Shown in pieces: positions 35,121-44,151 of a stretch of DNA of 64,000 nt. A program made the position numbers and the translations under genes. Location: the NCBI GenBank assembly GCA_029001845.1, contig JAREWP010000086.1, forward strand, positions 20,855 to 84,854, given 5' to 3'. The stretch is from Candidatus Magnetocorallium paracelense (GTDB lineage: Bacteria > Nitrospirota > Thermodesulfovibrionia > Thermodesulfovibrionales > Magnetobacteriaceae). The notes under the pieces were generated by a model. That model worked only from the letters and a program-made list of their open reading frames with translations, was not told where the DNA came from and did not search any database. The stretch's first letter is position 1; each line of letters starts with the position of its first letter.

Positions 35121-35317
35121 ACCTCCTTACTTCTAATTTAAAATAGGCATGCACTCACCGGACACTTTGCCGGTTAAAAGGCTTCTCGTTGTTTTTTCTC
35201 TCCCTGTTGTGTTATTTTTTTTGCACTTTCGCCTTAGCCGTTACCAACAAACAAGCCTTTTATCTCAAACTTACCGCAAATCGCTGTAAACGGATGAAAT
35301 AGTAGGAAATTAGTAAA

Positions 35318-37507
35318 ATGTCAATCCCTGTGATCGTCTTTTCCATGGATACCGTGAGAGGCAGAATTATAACCATGGCTTTACGTATGAACGGCTTTAA
35401 ACCTCTCCTGTTAGGGACTTATTATGAAATAATAAAAGAAGTAGGGAGGCAAAGACCGAGGATACTTGTATTTGACACTGTCAAGTGTTCTGTAAAGGAA
35501 CTCGAACTTTTGCGTGAACTCTATACTGATCTTCCCGATCCCACACTTATAATCCTGGCGGACCAATCCTATTATAACACACTTATTGATTATGGAGTCA
35601 GTAAATTTTCCATAATAACGGACCATTACGATCCTGTAAAAATAGTCTTACGGGCGAGAGAGATAAATGCAGTAAAAGCAAAGAGAAAGGTGTTGCTCAG
35701 AAAAATTCGCCTTTTCTTTAAAAGCCAGACCCTCTGGACAGTTAGAAGGACTTTGTACTTGATTTCAGCAGCCATTATCCTTATGGCCGGTCTGACAGGG
35801 GGTTATCTTTACTGGTGCCTCTCTGACATTCCCGATGTCTCCCGACTGGAGGCGTATGCTCCCTTTGAAACCTCGATATTATATTCCAGCGACAATGAGA
35901 TGCTTGCAGAACTTTATTTGGAAAAGCGCACATTCGTGCCTCACGAAGAAATACCGGAACATATAAAAAACGCTTTCATCGCTATTGAAGACAAGCGTTT
36001 TTATGAGCACCACGGAGTCGATTTTATCAGAGTAATAGCGGCCGCCATAAAGAACCTGGAGAGTAAATCCTTTGTTCAGGGCGCCAGTACAATCACACAG
36101 CAATTGGTAAAGATGCTTTTTCTGACTCCCGAAAAATCCATTACCAGAAAAATAAAGGAACTGATACTCTCTTTAGAGCTTGAAAGAAAATACAGTAAAG
36201 AGGAGATATTGGGACTCTACCTGAACCAGGCCTATTTCGGAACCAGAGCCTATGGTATTGAAGCGGCCTCTCAAACCTATTTCGAAAAAACCACTGAAAA
36301 TATAAATGTCGCCGAAGCAGCCCTCCTGGCTGGGCTTCCTAAGGCTCCGAACAAATACTCTCCCTTTAAAAATAAAAGCGAAACCGTGGGCCGAAGGAAT
36401 TTGGTATTAAAACTAATGCACGATAACGGTTTTATTACAAAAGAGGAGTATAATCGGGCTATCGTTCATCCCATTCCCACAACTTTGCACGGACGGAAGC
36501 ATAAGGCCCCATATTTTGTAGAATTTATCAGGCAGCAGTTGGAGAAGAAATATGGTGATCTGATTTATGCATCAGGGCTGAGCATTTATACGACCCTGGA
36601 CTACAGGATGCAGCAGATTGCCGAAAACGCAGTTGGCAACGGGATAAAGAATCTGGAGATGAGCTGTATATACGATGTACAAGCGGCTCTGCTTGCAGTG
36701 GATATAAAAAGCGGCCATATCAAAGCCATGGTAGGTGGCACGGATTTCTGGCAAACACAGTATAACAGAGTGACACAGGCAAAAAGGCAGCCCGGTTCGG
36801 CCTTTAAACCTTTCGTCTATCTCACTGCCCTTAACCAGGGGCTCTCTCCCGATCATATTTTGCAGGACCGCGCCATTACGTACAAAGGCACAGGCAAAAA
36901 TGACTTCTGGACCCCTGCCAACTACAACAGACGCTACAATGGAGAAGTAACTCTTAAAGATGCGCTTACTCGTTCGCTCAATGCAGCGACTGTCTTTCTC
37001 GCCAATGATTTGGGTATTAAAAACGTTATCAATACAGCCCGAAAGCTTGGAATACAGAGTAAGATCCACCCCTACCTTTCCACGGCTCTGGGAGCTTCCG
37101 AAGTGACTCTTGAAGAGATCGTTTACGCCTATGCAGCATTTTCCAACGGCTACAGAATAAAGCCGATATATTTGGAAAGAATTATAGACAGGAAAAACCT
37201 TTCCCACTCCATATCGGTGCAAACCCCTGTAAAAGTAATAAATGAGGAAGAAGTCAAAGCAATCAGGGAATTGTTGAGATCGGTCATCGTCAACGGTACA
37301 GGTAAAAAGGCAATGGTCCTGGACAAAACGGTATACGGGAAAACCGGTACTACCAATGACTCGATCGATGCCTGGTTCGTAGGATTCGACGACAACATTG
37401 CAGTAGGCGTATGGGTCGGCAGAGACAATAACAAATCCATCGGAAAGCATGAAACAGGCTCCAGCGCGGCCCTGCCTATCTGGATAGATTTTATGGAGAA
37501 TATGTAG
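35318..37507 (+). CDS. Class A penicillin-binding protein 1A with N-terminal receiver-like domain
   Basis: A 729-aa protein. Residues 1-118 look like a response-regulator receiver fold (IPVIVFSMD, PRILVFDTVKC with a candidate phospho-Asp, PTLIILAD) but lack the acidic pair and conserved Lys. A transmembrane helix follows at about 148-170. Then comes GT51 (AIEDKRFYEHHGVD with catalytic Glu, GASTITQQLVK, LYLNQAYFG) and a transpeptidase domain (GSAFKP, SLN, KTGTTND). It polymerises and cross-links peptidoglycan. A receiver-like domain on PBP1A is unusual and would sit in the cytoplasm, where it could sense a partner. Confidence 0.92.
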   Translation: MSIPVIVFSMDTVRGRIITMALRMNGFKPLLLGTYYEIIKEVGRQRPRILVFDTVKCSVKELELLRELYTDLPDPTLIILADQSYYNTLIDYGVSKFSIITDHYDPVKIVLRAREINAVKAKRKVLLRKIRLFFKSQTLWTVRRTLYLISAAIILMAGLTGGYLYWCLSDIPDVSRLEAYAPFETSILYSSDNEMLAELYLEKRTFVPHEEIPEHIKNAFIAIEDKRFYEHHGVDFIRVIAAAIKNLESKSFVQGASTITQQLVKMLFLTPEKSITRKIKELILSLELERKYSKEEILGLYLNQAYFGTRAYGIEAASQTYFEKTTENINVAEAALLAGLPKAPNKYSPFKNKSETVGRRNLVLKLMHDNGFITKEEYNRAIVHPIPTTLHGRKHKAPYFVEFIRQQLEKKYGDLIYASGLSIYTTLDYRMQQIAENAVGNGIKNLEMSCIYDVQAALLAVDIKSGHIKAMVGGTDFWQTQYNRVTQAKRQPGSAFKPFVYLTALNQGLSPDHILQDRAITYKGTGKNDFWTPANYNRRYNGEVTLKDALTRSLNAATVFLANDLGIKNVINTARKLGIQSKIHPYLSTALGASEVTLEEIVYAYAAFSNGYRIKPIYLERIIDRKNLSHSISVQTPVKVINEEEVKAIRELLRSVIVNGTGKKAMVLDKTVYGKTGTTNDSIDAWFVGFDDNIAVGVWVGRDNNKSIGKHETGSSAALPIWIDFMENM

Positions 37508-37519
37508 TATCATTCAACT

Positions 37520-38311
37520 ATGATTACCTCAAACTCCAACAGTAAAATAAAAGAGGCAATCAACATAAAAAAGAGACATGCCTCCCTGAAAGAGAGCGCC
37601 TTTTTTATTGAAGGAGTAAGGCTCATTGAATCTGCGTTGAAATCGGGGATTCATCTGATCGACCTCTTTTACACGGACCGCTTTGCAGCGAGCGAAAGGG
37701 GTGCGATAATTATAAGTTCCGTTAAGAAAAGAGGAGGAACTGCGATACATGTCTCGGAAACCGTTATGACCCGTTTAAGCGACACCGAAACCCCGCAAGG
37801 CGTCCTGTGCATTGCCTCAAAGGCCAAAGAAGGGTTAAATGAATCAGTGACAGGTGAAAACTCCGTACTATTGGTCTGTGACGGCATTAAAGATCCCGGA
37901 AATATGGGCGCAGTTATCCGATCGGCGGACGCCCTGGCCTGTGATGCCGTTATATGTACCCCGGACACATGCAATCCCTTTTCTCCAAAGGCTGTAAGAG
38001 CTTCGGCAGGGAGTGTTTTTAATATCCCGCTGATTTTTGAGCAACCCGAAAACATTGTGAACCTGCTCAAGCAAAGGGACATGAAAGTAGTCGTTTCCGA
38101 TCCTTACAGGGGAGAGGCGGTTATGGCAGTGGACCTGATTTCTCCCTTTGCACTTGTTGTCGGAGAAGAGGCGGCAGGTGTGAGCGAGTTCTTTAAAAGC
38201 AGAGCTGATGTCTTTTTGAATATTCCGGTTACAAAAAGGGCGGACAGTCTTAATGTGGCGGTTTCATCGGCTATATGCCTCTATGAAGCATTGAGGCAAA
38301 GGAAAAAGTAA
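37520..38311 (+). CDS. SpoU/TrmH-family RNA 2'-O-methyltransferase
   Basis: A 263-aa protein. The N-terminal RNA-binding part (SNSNSKIKEAINIKKRHASLKESAFFIEG) and C-terminal SPOUT motifs (DGIKDPGNMGAVIRSADA, GEEAAGVSEFF, SLNVAVSSAICLYEA) identify the TrmH/RlmB group. It methylates a ribose 2'-OH of tRNA or rRNA using SAM; the specific site cannot be told. It starts 13 bases after the PBP1A gene, so is co-transcribed with it. Confidence 0.9.
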   Translation: MITSNSNSKIKEAINIKKRHASLKESAFFIEGVRLIESALKSGIHLIDLFYTDRFAASERGAIIISSVKKRGGTAIHVSETVMTRLSDTETPQGVLCIASKAKEGLNESVTGENSVLLVCDGIKDPGNMGAVIRSADALACDAVICTPDTCNPFSPKAVRASAGSVFNIPLIFEQPENIVNLLKQRDMKVVVSDPYRGEAVMAVDLISPFALVVGEEAAGVSEFFKSRADVFLNIPVTKRADSLNVAVSSAICLYEALRQRKK

Positions 38312-38459
38312 TGAGTCAAAAATTCCTTGACAACAGGTTTGAGAGAGTACCATAATGAAACGAAAATAGAGAAAACGGGATAAACGACCATTATGAAGTC
38401 CGACGACGAGGCCGGGAAACAGTATAACGCGATCATAAAAAACAATAACGACTACACAT

Positions 38460-38876
38460 ATGAATGGTTTTGAAGTTATAGACATATCGGGAGATGTGGG
38501 TTACCGGGTGTGGGGCGAGACGATTGAAGGGCTCTTTGTCAGCGCGGCAAAGGGTTTTTACACCTTTATCACCTCTGTCGATGAAGTCAATGAGATCGAG
38601 AGGCTGGATATAGAAGTAAGCGGAGAACCTCTTGAAGTATTATTGATTAGATGGCTGAATGAGCTTATATTTGTATTTGAGACAAAAGGATTTGTAGCAA
38701 AAGAAATAGAAATCCTCCATATGACCGATAAAATTGTAAAAGCGAAACTGTCGGGAGAGGAGTTCGATCCTGACAAACACGAAAGAGGTCTTTCCATAAA
38801 GGCGGCCACATACCACAATCTCAATATTGAAAACAAAAAAGGTATATGGGATGCTGTTGTGATTTTTGATGTATAA
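38460..38876 (+). CDS. Archease, RtcB ligase activator
   Basis: A 138-aa protein matching archease along its length: LFVSAAKGFYTFIT, LLIRWLNELIFVFETKGF, FDPDKHERGLSIKAATYHNL and a terminal Asp (FDV). Archease promotes guanylation and multiple turnover of RtcB. Two conserved N-terminal features differ: the HTAD motif is ISGD, and the D of 'DLEELL' is replaced (PLEVLL), so metal binding may be altered. The Sec-RtcB gene follows 190 bases downstream on the same strand. Confidence 0.85.
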   Translation: MNGFEVIDISGDVGYRVWGETIEGLFVSAAKGFYTFITSVDEVNEIERLDIEVSGEPLEVLLIRWLNELIFVFETKGFVAKEIEILHMTDKIVKAKLSGEEFDPDKHERGLSIKAATYHNLNIENKKGIWDAVVIFDV

Positions 38877-39066
38877 TAGAGATGATCGTTTCTAATCAGG
38901 CAAGGTATACCATTGCTGCCGTCGGCAAAAGATCGTTTTTTACCGATCCCCACATCATGTGGCTTTAAAATGAGTTGAACCTGAAAAGTATGTTGAAAAG
39001 AACACTTGCAGGCGTCACACTGGTAATAGATTCCAAACTTAACTTTTATTGTTTCCGAGAGGTATT

Positions 39067-40506
39067 ATGAGCGAAATTAAAAGAATAGACGACAATAAAA
39101 TAGAGATTCCAACGGGCTTTAAAGAGGGTATGCAGGCGCCGGGAATAATTTTTGTGGACAGGGAACTGGAAAGTCTCCTGGAAAGTCAGGCGATCGAACA
39201 GGTCGCCAATGTTGCCACATTACCTGGGATAGTGAAGGCCTCGCTGGCAATGCCCGATATTCATACAGGATATGGTTTTTCGATAGGGGGAGTGGCCGCC
39301 TTCGACGCCGGTACCGGAATAATATCACCGGGAGGAGTCGGTTATGACATTAATTGAGGAGTCAGGCTCCTTAGGAGCAATCTCAAAAGAGAAGAGATCG
39401 CTCTCAAGGTAAAGGACCTCGTCGGGGTCCTTTATAGAGAAATACCTTCCGGTGTCGGCTCAAAGGGGCGTATTAAGCTCGGCGTTGAGGAGCAGAAAAA
39501 AATCATTAAAAAGGGCGCCGCGTGGGCTGTAGAGCATGGTTACGGAAGCGCCGAAGATCTGGAACGAACGGAGTCCCGGGGATGCATGGAAGGCGCGGAG
39601 CCTTCCCTTATCAGCGACAGAGCTTTCGAAAGAGGCAGGGCGCAGCAAGGTACTCTGGGATCGGGCAATCATTTCCTTGAAATACAATATGTAGAAGAAA
39701 TACTGGACATCAATACGGCAAATGCCTTCGGACTGTTTAAAAATCAGGTTACAATAATGATCCATACAGGGTCCCGAGGTTTTGGCCACCAGGTATGCAC
39801 TGATTCCCTTGAGCTGATGCAGGTTGCAGCAAAAAAGTATAATATTCGACTTCCAGACAGGGAGTTGGCCTGTGCGCCTTTTCGCTCCCAAGAGGCGGGA
39901 GATTATTTCGCATCCATGGCGGCGGCAGCCAATTACGCCTGGGCGAACAGGCAGTGTATAATGCATTGGACAATAGAAGCTCTGATGAAATTTCTTTCTA
40001 TTTCTCCACTGGAGCTCGGCGCCGGGCTTGTATACGATGTGGCCCACAATATCGCAAAAGTGGAGACTCATATTGTAAATGGCGAAAAAAAGAAACTCAT
40101 CGTTCACAGAAAGGGTGCAACAAGGGCCTTTCCTGCAAAGCATCCCGAACTGCCCGATATTTATAAGCATGTAGGCCAGCCGGTGCTTATTCCGGGCGAT
40201 ATGGGAAGAGCCTCTTATATACTGGTAGGACTTGAAAAGGGAATGGAAGAGACATTCGGTTCCACATGCCACGGAGCGGGTCGCGTCATGTCAAGGCATA
40301 AGGCGATAAAGAAATCCAAAGGCAGAGCGATATGGCGCGAAATGGAGGATATGGGAATCTCTGTGAAGAGCGCCGGCAGAAGAACTCTGGCAGAGGAGAT
40401 GTCAGAGGCCTATAAAGATATCTCCAATGTAGTGGATGTGGTGCATAATGCCGGGATATCCAAAAAAGTGGCCACGCTGAAACCTATGGGAGTGATAAAG
40501 GGATAG
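39067..40506 (+). CDS. rtcB: RtcB RNA ligase, candidate selenoprotein (TGA at metal-binding Cys)
   Basis: A 479-residue protein when TGA at 39355-39357 is read through. Downstream of the TGA the RtcB sequence continues in the same frame: [29 protein letters not shown] [25 protein letters not shown] with the guanylated His, and a normal C-terminus. The TGA falls exactly at the Cys of [12 protein letters not shown], which bridges the two manganese ions in RtcB, at codon 97. RtcB joins 2',3'-cyclic phosphate and 5'-OH RNA ends using GTP. Start ATG 39067 has GAGAGG upstream. Small hairpins follow the TGA but no textbook SECIS is evident. A nonsense mutation is the alternative. Confidence 0.82.
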
Positions 40507-40508
40507 AA

Positions 40509-41342
40509 ATGAAAGTAAAAATAGGAAAAATCGATTTCGCAAATTTATATCCGATTTATCATTTTCTTGAAAAAAGCGAAACTCTCGGAGCGTGTCGTTT
40601 TATAAAGGGCGTACCATCCAAAATTAACGCCCTTCTTAGAGAAAATAGCCTCGATATCGCGCCTTCCTCTTCTATAGAGTATCTCAGAAATCGTGCAGCC
40701 TATGATCTGATAGAGGGACATTCCGTCAGTTCAGGGGGAAGCATAAAGAGTATCCTTCTGTTCAGCAAAGTAAGAATCGAGGACCTTGGAAATAAAACTA
40801 TTCTGAGCTCTGTCCAATCGGAGACAGGGGCGGCGCTCTTAAAAATCATAATCACTAAATTTTACGGTCTGAACGCCCGATTTCAGATATCCTCTTTACC
40901 GCTGAGGGAAGGCCTGAAAGATCATTCAGCCTTTTTTTTAATAGGCGATGACGCCCTGAGGGAGGGGTGCAAAATAAATAACCTCCTTGAAGTGCATGGC
41001 AGTGGAGAGGGGGAATTCTATGTTTATGACCTTGGCGAAATTTGGCAACAACACACAGACCTGCCTTTTGTCTTCGCGCTGTGGATAACGGGTAAGGGAA
41101 AGGTGGAAAAATCGAAAATCGATGCTTTCAGACAAGAACTTGACCAGGCAAGGGACAAAGCATTATTAAACTTCGAAAATCTGGCGGTTACTTCTTTTTA
41201 CTCAAAAATTTTTTCCGCCGATCTTCTGCTTTCTTACTGGAAATCCATAAATTATACTCTCTCCGATTTGGAGTTTAAAGGGCTTATGCTGTTTGAACAC
41301 TATTTACGTGAACTTGGATTGATAGACACCATGAATTCTTAA
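40509..41342 (+). CDS. mqnA: Chorismate dehydratase (futalosine pathway)
   Basis: A 277-aa periplasmic-binding-protein-like enzyme. It has IGKIDFANLYPIYHFLE, LDIAPSSSIEYLRN, SVQSETGAALLKII and DLPFVFALWI, all typical of MqnA. It dehydrates chorismate to 3-[(1-carboxyvinyl)oxy]benzoate, the first step of futalosine-type menaquinone synthesis. It starts 2 bases after rtcB, so RtcB read-through and MqnA share a transcript. Confidence 0.9.
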   Translation: MKVKIGKIDFANLYPIYHFLEKSETLGACRFIKGVPSKINALLRENSLDIAPSSSIEYLRNRAAYDLIEGHSVSSGGSIKSILLFSKVRIEDLGNKTILSSVQSETGAALLKIIITKFYGLNARFQISSLPLREGLKDHSAFFLIGDDALREGCKINNLLEVHGSGEGEFYVYDLGEIWQQHTDLPFVFALWITGKGKVEKSKIDAFRQELDQARDKALLNFENLAVTSFYSKIFSADLLLSYWKSINYTLSDLEFKGLMLFEHYLRELGLIDTMNS

Positions 41343-41361
41343 CGTTCAACCGAAACCGTCA

Positions 41362-41832
41362 CTACTCCAGGGGAAATCCCTTTTCCGTCCACTCTTTTAC
41401 TCCGCCTCGCATCCAGTAAAGATTGGAAAATCCCATCTTTTTCAAGGCTGACACGGCCTTGGCGGACTGCCATCAGGTAGTGCTGTTACAATAGACCACA
41501 ACTCTTACACGCTTGCTCAATTCCGTAAGATAGTGGCACTCCTCGAGATACTTGACAGTCCTGGCAATAGAAGACTCTTTTAAATCCCTTTCCTCTCCCA
41601 CGGGGCAACTGACCGATGTCGGGAGATGACCTTTATTCATGTAGTCATCCTCTCTCCTTGGATCTAAAATAACCATCCAGCGTCTTGAATCTATCCATGC
41701 TTTAATGGTAACGGCGTCTACCGTGGTAATTCCGTCAAGTGTTTTTGGCGTCGCTCTGGCGGCTAAAACCAAAGCATTGGCAGGGATCAAAAGAACTGAA
41801 AAAAAGATGGCGAGCGTTAGGGAGCACTTCAT
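41362..41832 (-). CDS. Exported rhodanese-domain selenoprotein
   Basis: A 156-residue protein with a signal peptide (MKCSLTLAIFFSVLLIPANA). It is a single rhodanese domain: MVILDPRREDDYMNKGHLP, VVVYCNSTT, then TGA (41473-41475, codon 120) and WQSAKAVSALKKMGFSNLYW...GGVKEW. The TGA sits at the catalytic Cys of the rhodanese 'YCxxxxxCxxS' active site, so selenocysteine is the natural reading. A SECIS-like hairpin starts 11 bases after the TGA. Selenocysteine rhodaneses are a known bacterial family. The product would be a periplasmic sulfur- or selenium-transfer enzyme. It overlaps the MinD-like gene by 4 bases and probably shares its transcript. Confidence 0.85.
41443..41475 (-). promoter_or_regulatory. 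Bacterial SECIS element of the rhodanese gene
   Basis: Reading the minus strand, TGA is followed by 11 bases, then the stem CAAGGC, loop CGTGTCA and stem GCCTTG. The six-pair stem, the distance and a G within the first two loop bases match the requirements for SelB-dependent recoding. The stem lies inside the coding sequence, as in bacteria generally. Confidence 0.72.
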
Positions 41833-42965
41833 TTGAACGACTCAAAAAATATATCTTTCCTGACTCCTTTACCAATCAGAAAATTTACAACCTGCACCGG
41901 TTTGAAATAGAGCCTCAGTTTCCACACATTTCTGCTTGTTCCTTCAAAAATTGTTTCGTCCAGGTTGTCAATTATCTCGGCCAGGATATCTATTTCATCA
42001 TCTTCAAAATTACTCTTTATATCAAGATTTTCTTTTATATTGCCCGATATTTTTAACTCGGAAAAGAGATTATTTATAATTGAGTTAAGAGAGGTCTGAT
42101 AAGAGGAACCTGACCATGATTTCAAAAACCCCGGTATATTCAGCAGGTATTTGCTAATTTCATTTGTATCGGGGAGATTTCCGAGATGGAGGAGCCGTAT
42201 GTTGTAGTTTGAAGCACAATGCTTCAACAACGTGCCTGCCAGTTGATTTTTTCCTTTGCCCGGCATCCTGTTTATTACAAGACAGGGCGCGAAACTTTCG
42301 CTGACTTCCTTTATAAGGGGGTAGATAGAGGGATCGATCTCCCGCACCTTTTTATCCAGCCATTTCAACATGATAGCACCTTCGTAACCATCGCTTTCTC
42401 CAAGAGTATTCATGAGGGAGTCAATTTCGCGATGATTTTTAAAAACTGCCTGAAGTTTTCTGAAAAGAACTCCCTTTATAAATCTGTAGGCATTCATAAC
42501 AGCGGCAGGCTCCGGTACGGTTATTATTAATCCCTTGTCAGAGGAAGCGAAAAAATCGAGAGTACTGAAATGGGTGCCGGCCCCGAGATCGATGATTACA
42601 AAATCCGCATGAATGGCGCGAACATGTCGTATGAGTTTCATCTTTATCCATGAAGCGGGATTCGCCATACCTGAAACATATTGCGATCCGCTGACAAGCT
42701 TCAGGTTCTCCACTTTGGTGTTTAAAAGGATTTCATCAAGGGTCGAAACTTTTTTCAGGAAAAAATTGGCAAGTGAAAGCGTGCGTCCCGTAACACCGAG
42801 ATATGAGTGAAGATTGGCGCCTCCAAGGTCAAAATCTACTAAAACGACTTTTTTCCCCAAGCCTGCCAGGGCAGTTCCGAGATTTACGGCAAAAACGCTT
42901 TTACCGACGCCCCCTTTACCTCCGCCTATGGCAAGTATATATCCTGCTTTTCTGTCCAGCTTCAT
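41829..42965 (-). CDS. MinD/ParA-family ATPase
   Basis: A 378-aa protein. The deviant Walker A GGKGGVGKSVFAVNLG, switch I DFDLGGANLHSYLG, and Walker B VIIDLGAGTHFSTLDFF are clear, and the ~110-residue C-terminal extension is not typical of MinD. It resembles the MinD/FlhG-like ATPases common in Deltaproteobacteria that act in polar placement or flagellar number. ATG 42965 is preferred over the TTG two codons upstream. It ends 4 bases inside the rhodanese gene. Confidence 0.86.
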   Translation of the reverse strand: MKLDRKAGYILAIGGGKGGVGKSVFAVNLGTALAGLGKKVVLVDFDLGGANLHSYLGVTGRTLSLANFFLKKVSTLDEILLNTKVENLKLVSGSQYVSGMANPASWIKMKLIRHVRAIHADFVIIDLGAGTHFSTLDFFASSDKGLIITVPEPAAVMNAYRFIKGVLFRKLQAVFKNHREIDSLMNTLGESDGYEGAIMLKWLDKKVREIDPSIYPLIKEVSESFAPCLVINRMPGKGKNQLAGTLLKHCASNYNIRLLHLGNLPDTNEISKYLLNIPGFLKSWSGSSYQTSLNSIINNLFSELKISGNIKENLDIKSNFEDDEIDILAEIIDNLDETIFEGTSRNVWKLRLYFKPVQVVNFLIGKGVRKDIFFESFK

Positions 42966-43048
42966 AAACAATCAGCCTTAATACCTAAAGTAATTACTAA
43001 ATATTATATAATAACAGATACTATTATCAATACAGGAGGTAATTAGAG

Positions 43049-43513
43049 ATGCAGCTTTTTCTTGTTCAGCACGCCGACGCCAAAGAAGAAAGCGAGGATC
43101 CTGCAAGGGGATTGTCAGATACAGGTGTTTCGGATATTGAGAGAGTCACTTCATACATCTCTTCTCTCGAAATAGAGAACGGGAAAATATATCACAGCAA
43201 AAAACTTCGTGCAAAACAGACTGCCGAAAGGTTGTCAAGGGGGCTCAAAGCAGGGGCCGGATTAGAGGAGACCGATGGTCTTTCTCCAATGGACGATCCC
43301 CATATTTGGTTTGAACGCCTGAAAGTAATACATGACTCAGTTGCTTTGGTGGGTCATATGCCTCACCTTGGAAGGCTTGCTTCTCTGCTGATTTGTAACG
43401 ATATGAATAAAACCCCGGTGATCTTCCAAAGAGGGGGAGTCCTGTGTCTGGAGAGGTTAGAATCCGGTAATTTTGCTCTTCGTTGGATGATAACGCCTGA
43501 GATTGTCTTGTAA
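43049..43513 (+). CDS. sixA: SixA-type phosphohistidine phosphatase
   Basis: A 154-aa histidine-phosphatase superfamily protein. The N-terminal catalytic motif is VQHADAKEE (H9), RHG-like with R replaced by Q as in some SixA proteins. It also has RAKQTAERL and VGHMPHLGRLA with the second active-site His. SixA dephosphorylates phosphohistidine of phosphotransfer proteins. The ATG has GGAGG upstream. Confidence 0.86.
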   Translation: MQLFLVQHADAKEESEDPARGLSDTGVSDIERVTSYISSLEIENGKIYHSKKLRAKQTAERLSRGLKAGAGLEETDGLSPMDDPHIWFERLKVIHDSVALVGHMPHLGRLASLLICNDMNKTPVIFQRGGVLCLERLESGNFALRWMITPEIVL

Positions 43514-43632
43514 TGAAAACACTCTTTGTAATAGTCAAGACACTTGTAATCTCATTTATCATACTGTTTTTCCTCTTCCCCTTACACGTTTTGCAGGCGT
43601 TTTCGATGTTGCGGGAGTGGAAAAATCGATGA
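43513..43632 (+). CDS. Small single-pass membrane peptide
   Basis: A 39-aa reading frame (MKTLFVIVKTLVISFIILFF...) whose ATG overlaps the sixA stop (TAATG), so coupled translation is likely. One hydrophobic helix and a basic C-terminus (REWKNR) predict a small inner-membrane protein. No homologue is recognised. The overlap and good hydrophobic helix make it plausible. Confidence 0.5.
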   Translation: MKTLFVIVKTLVISFIILFFLFPLHVLQAFSMLREWKNR

Positions 43633-43677
43633 TGAACATACACGACCCCGGGGGGGCGTAATAATAAGGAGGTAACG

Positions 43678-44103
43678 ATGTCCAATGAACTCAGAAGTAA
43701 AATAGTAAATATTTTAAACAAGCCCCAAATAATGAGTTTCGCCACAATGACAGAGGATGGGAAGCCCTGGGCCAGATATGTAGTCGGCGTTGCAGACGAC
43801 GATCTTACTATCCGATTTTCAACTTTTTTATCTTCTCGTAAGGTAACCCAGATAAAAAAGAATCAAGAGGTTCACATACTGTGCGGCGTATCTACAATAG
43901 AAACGGCAAGCCACTACCTTCAGATTCAAGGTCGAGCCGACGTGACACAGGACAAGGAAGAATGCGCAGGCTTTTGGCATGATGACCTGAAAGCGTATTT
44001 CTCCGGCCCCGACGATCCCAATTACTGTATTTGTCTTGTAAAACCCTACAGGATCGAATATTATACCATGAACTCACAGGGGCCTGAGGTTTGGGAGGGA
44101 TAG
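43678..44103 (+). CDS. Pyridoxamine 5'-phosphate oxidase-family flavoprotein
   Basis: A 141-aa split-barrel protein with QIMSFATMTEDGKPWARYV, an early GVADDDLTIRFSTF and a C-terminal VKPYRIEYYTMN. These FMN- or F420-binding proteins have diverse or unknown redox roles; it is too short for PdxH. A strong AAGGAGGTAACG ribosome site precedes ATG 43678. Confidence 0.84.
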   Translation: MSNELRSKIVNILNKPQIMSFATMTEDGKPWARYVVGVADDDLTIRFSTFLSSRKVTQIKKNQEVHILCGVSTIETASHYLQIQGRADVTQDKEECAGFWHDDLKAYFSGPDDPNYCICLVKPYRIEYYTMNSQGPEVWEG

Positions 44104-44151
44104 GCGGGAATATTGTTTATACTCTCTAGCCTGTGGTAACATAGCTGGCCA

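Noticed and set aside
36572..37513. Long minus-strand reading frame opposite PBP1A
   Set aside because: It is antisense to conserved PBP1A coding sequence, with unusual composition and no ribosome site or homologous motif.
38312..38459. Tiny frames between the RNA methyltransferase and archease genes
   Set aside because: Frames of 14 and 26 codons without ribosome sites or similarity to any known peptide.
39355..39357. Genetic code reassignment of TGA to explain the rtcB stop
   Set aside because: Other genes here (for example the sensor kinase at 8487 and the cyclase at 5703) end with TGA at natural C-termini, so TGA is a normal stop.
39460..40272. Long minus-strand reading frame opposite rtcB
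   Set aside because: It is antisense to conserved RtcB coding sequence and shows no recognisable motif.
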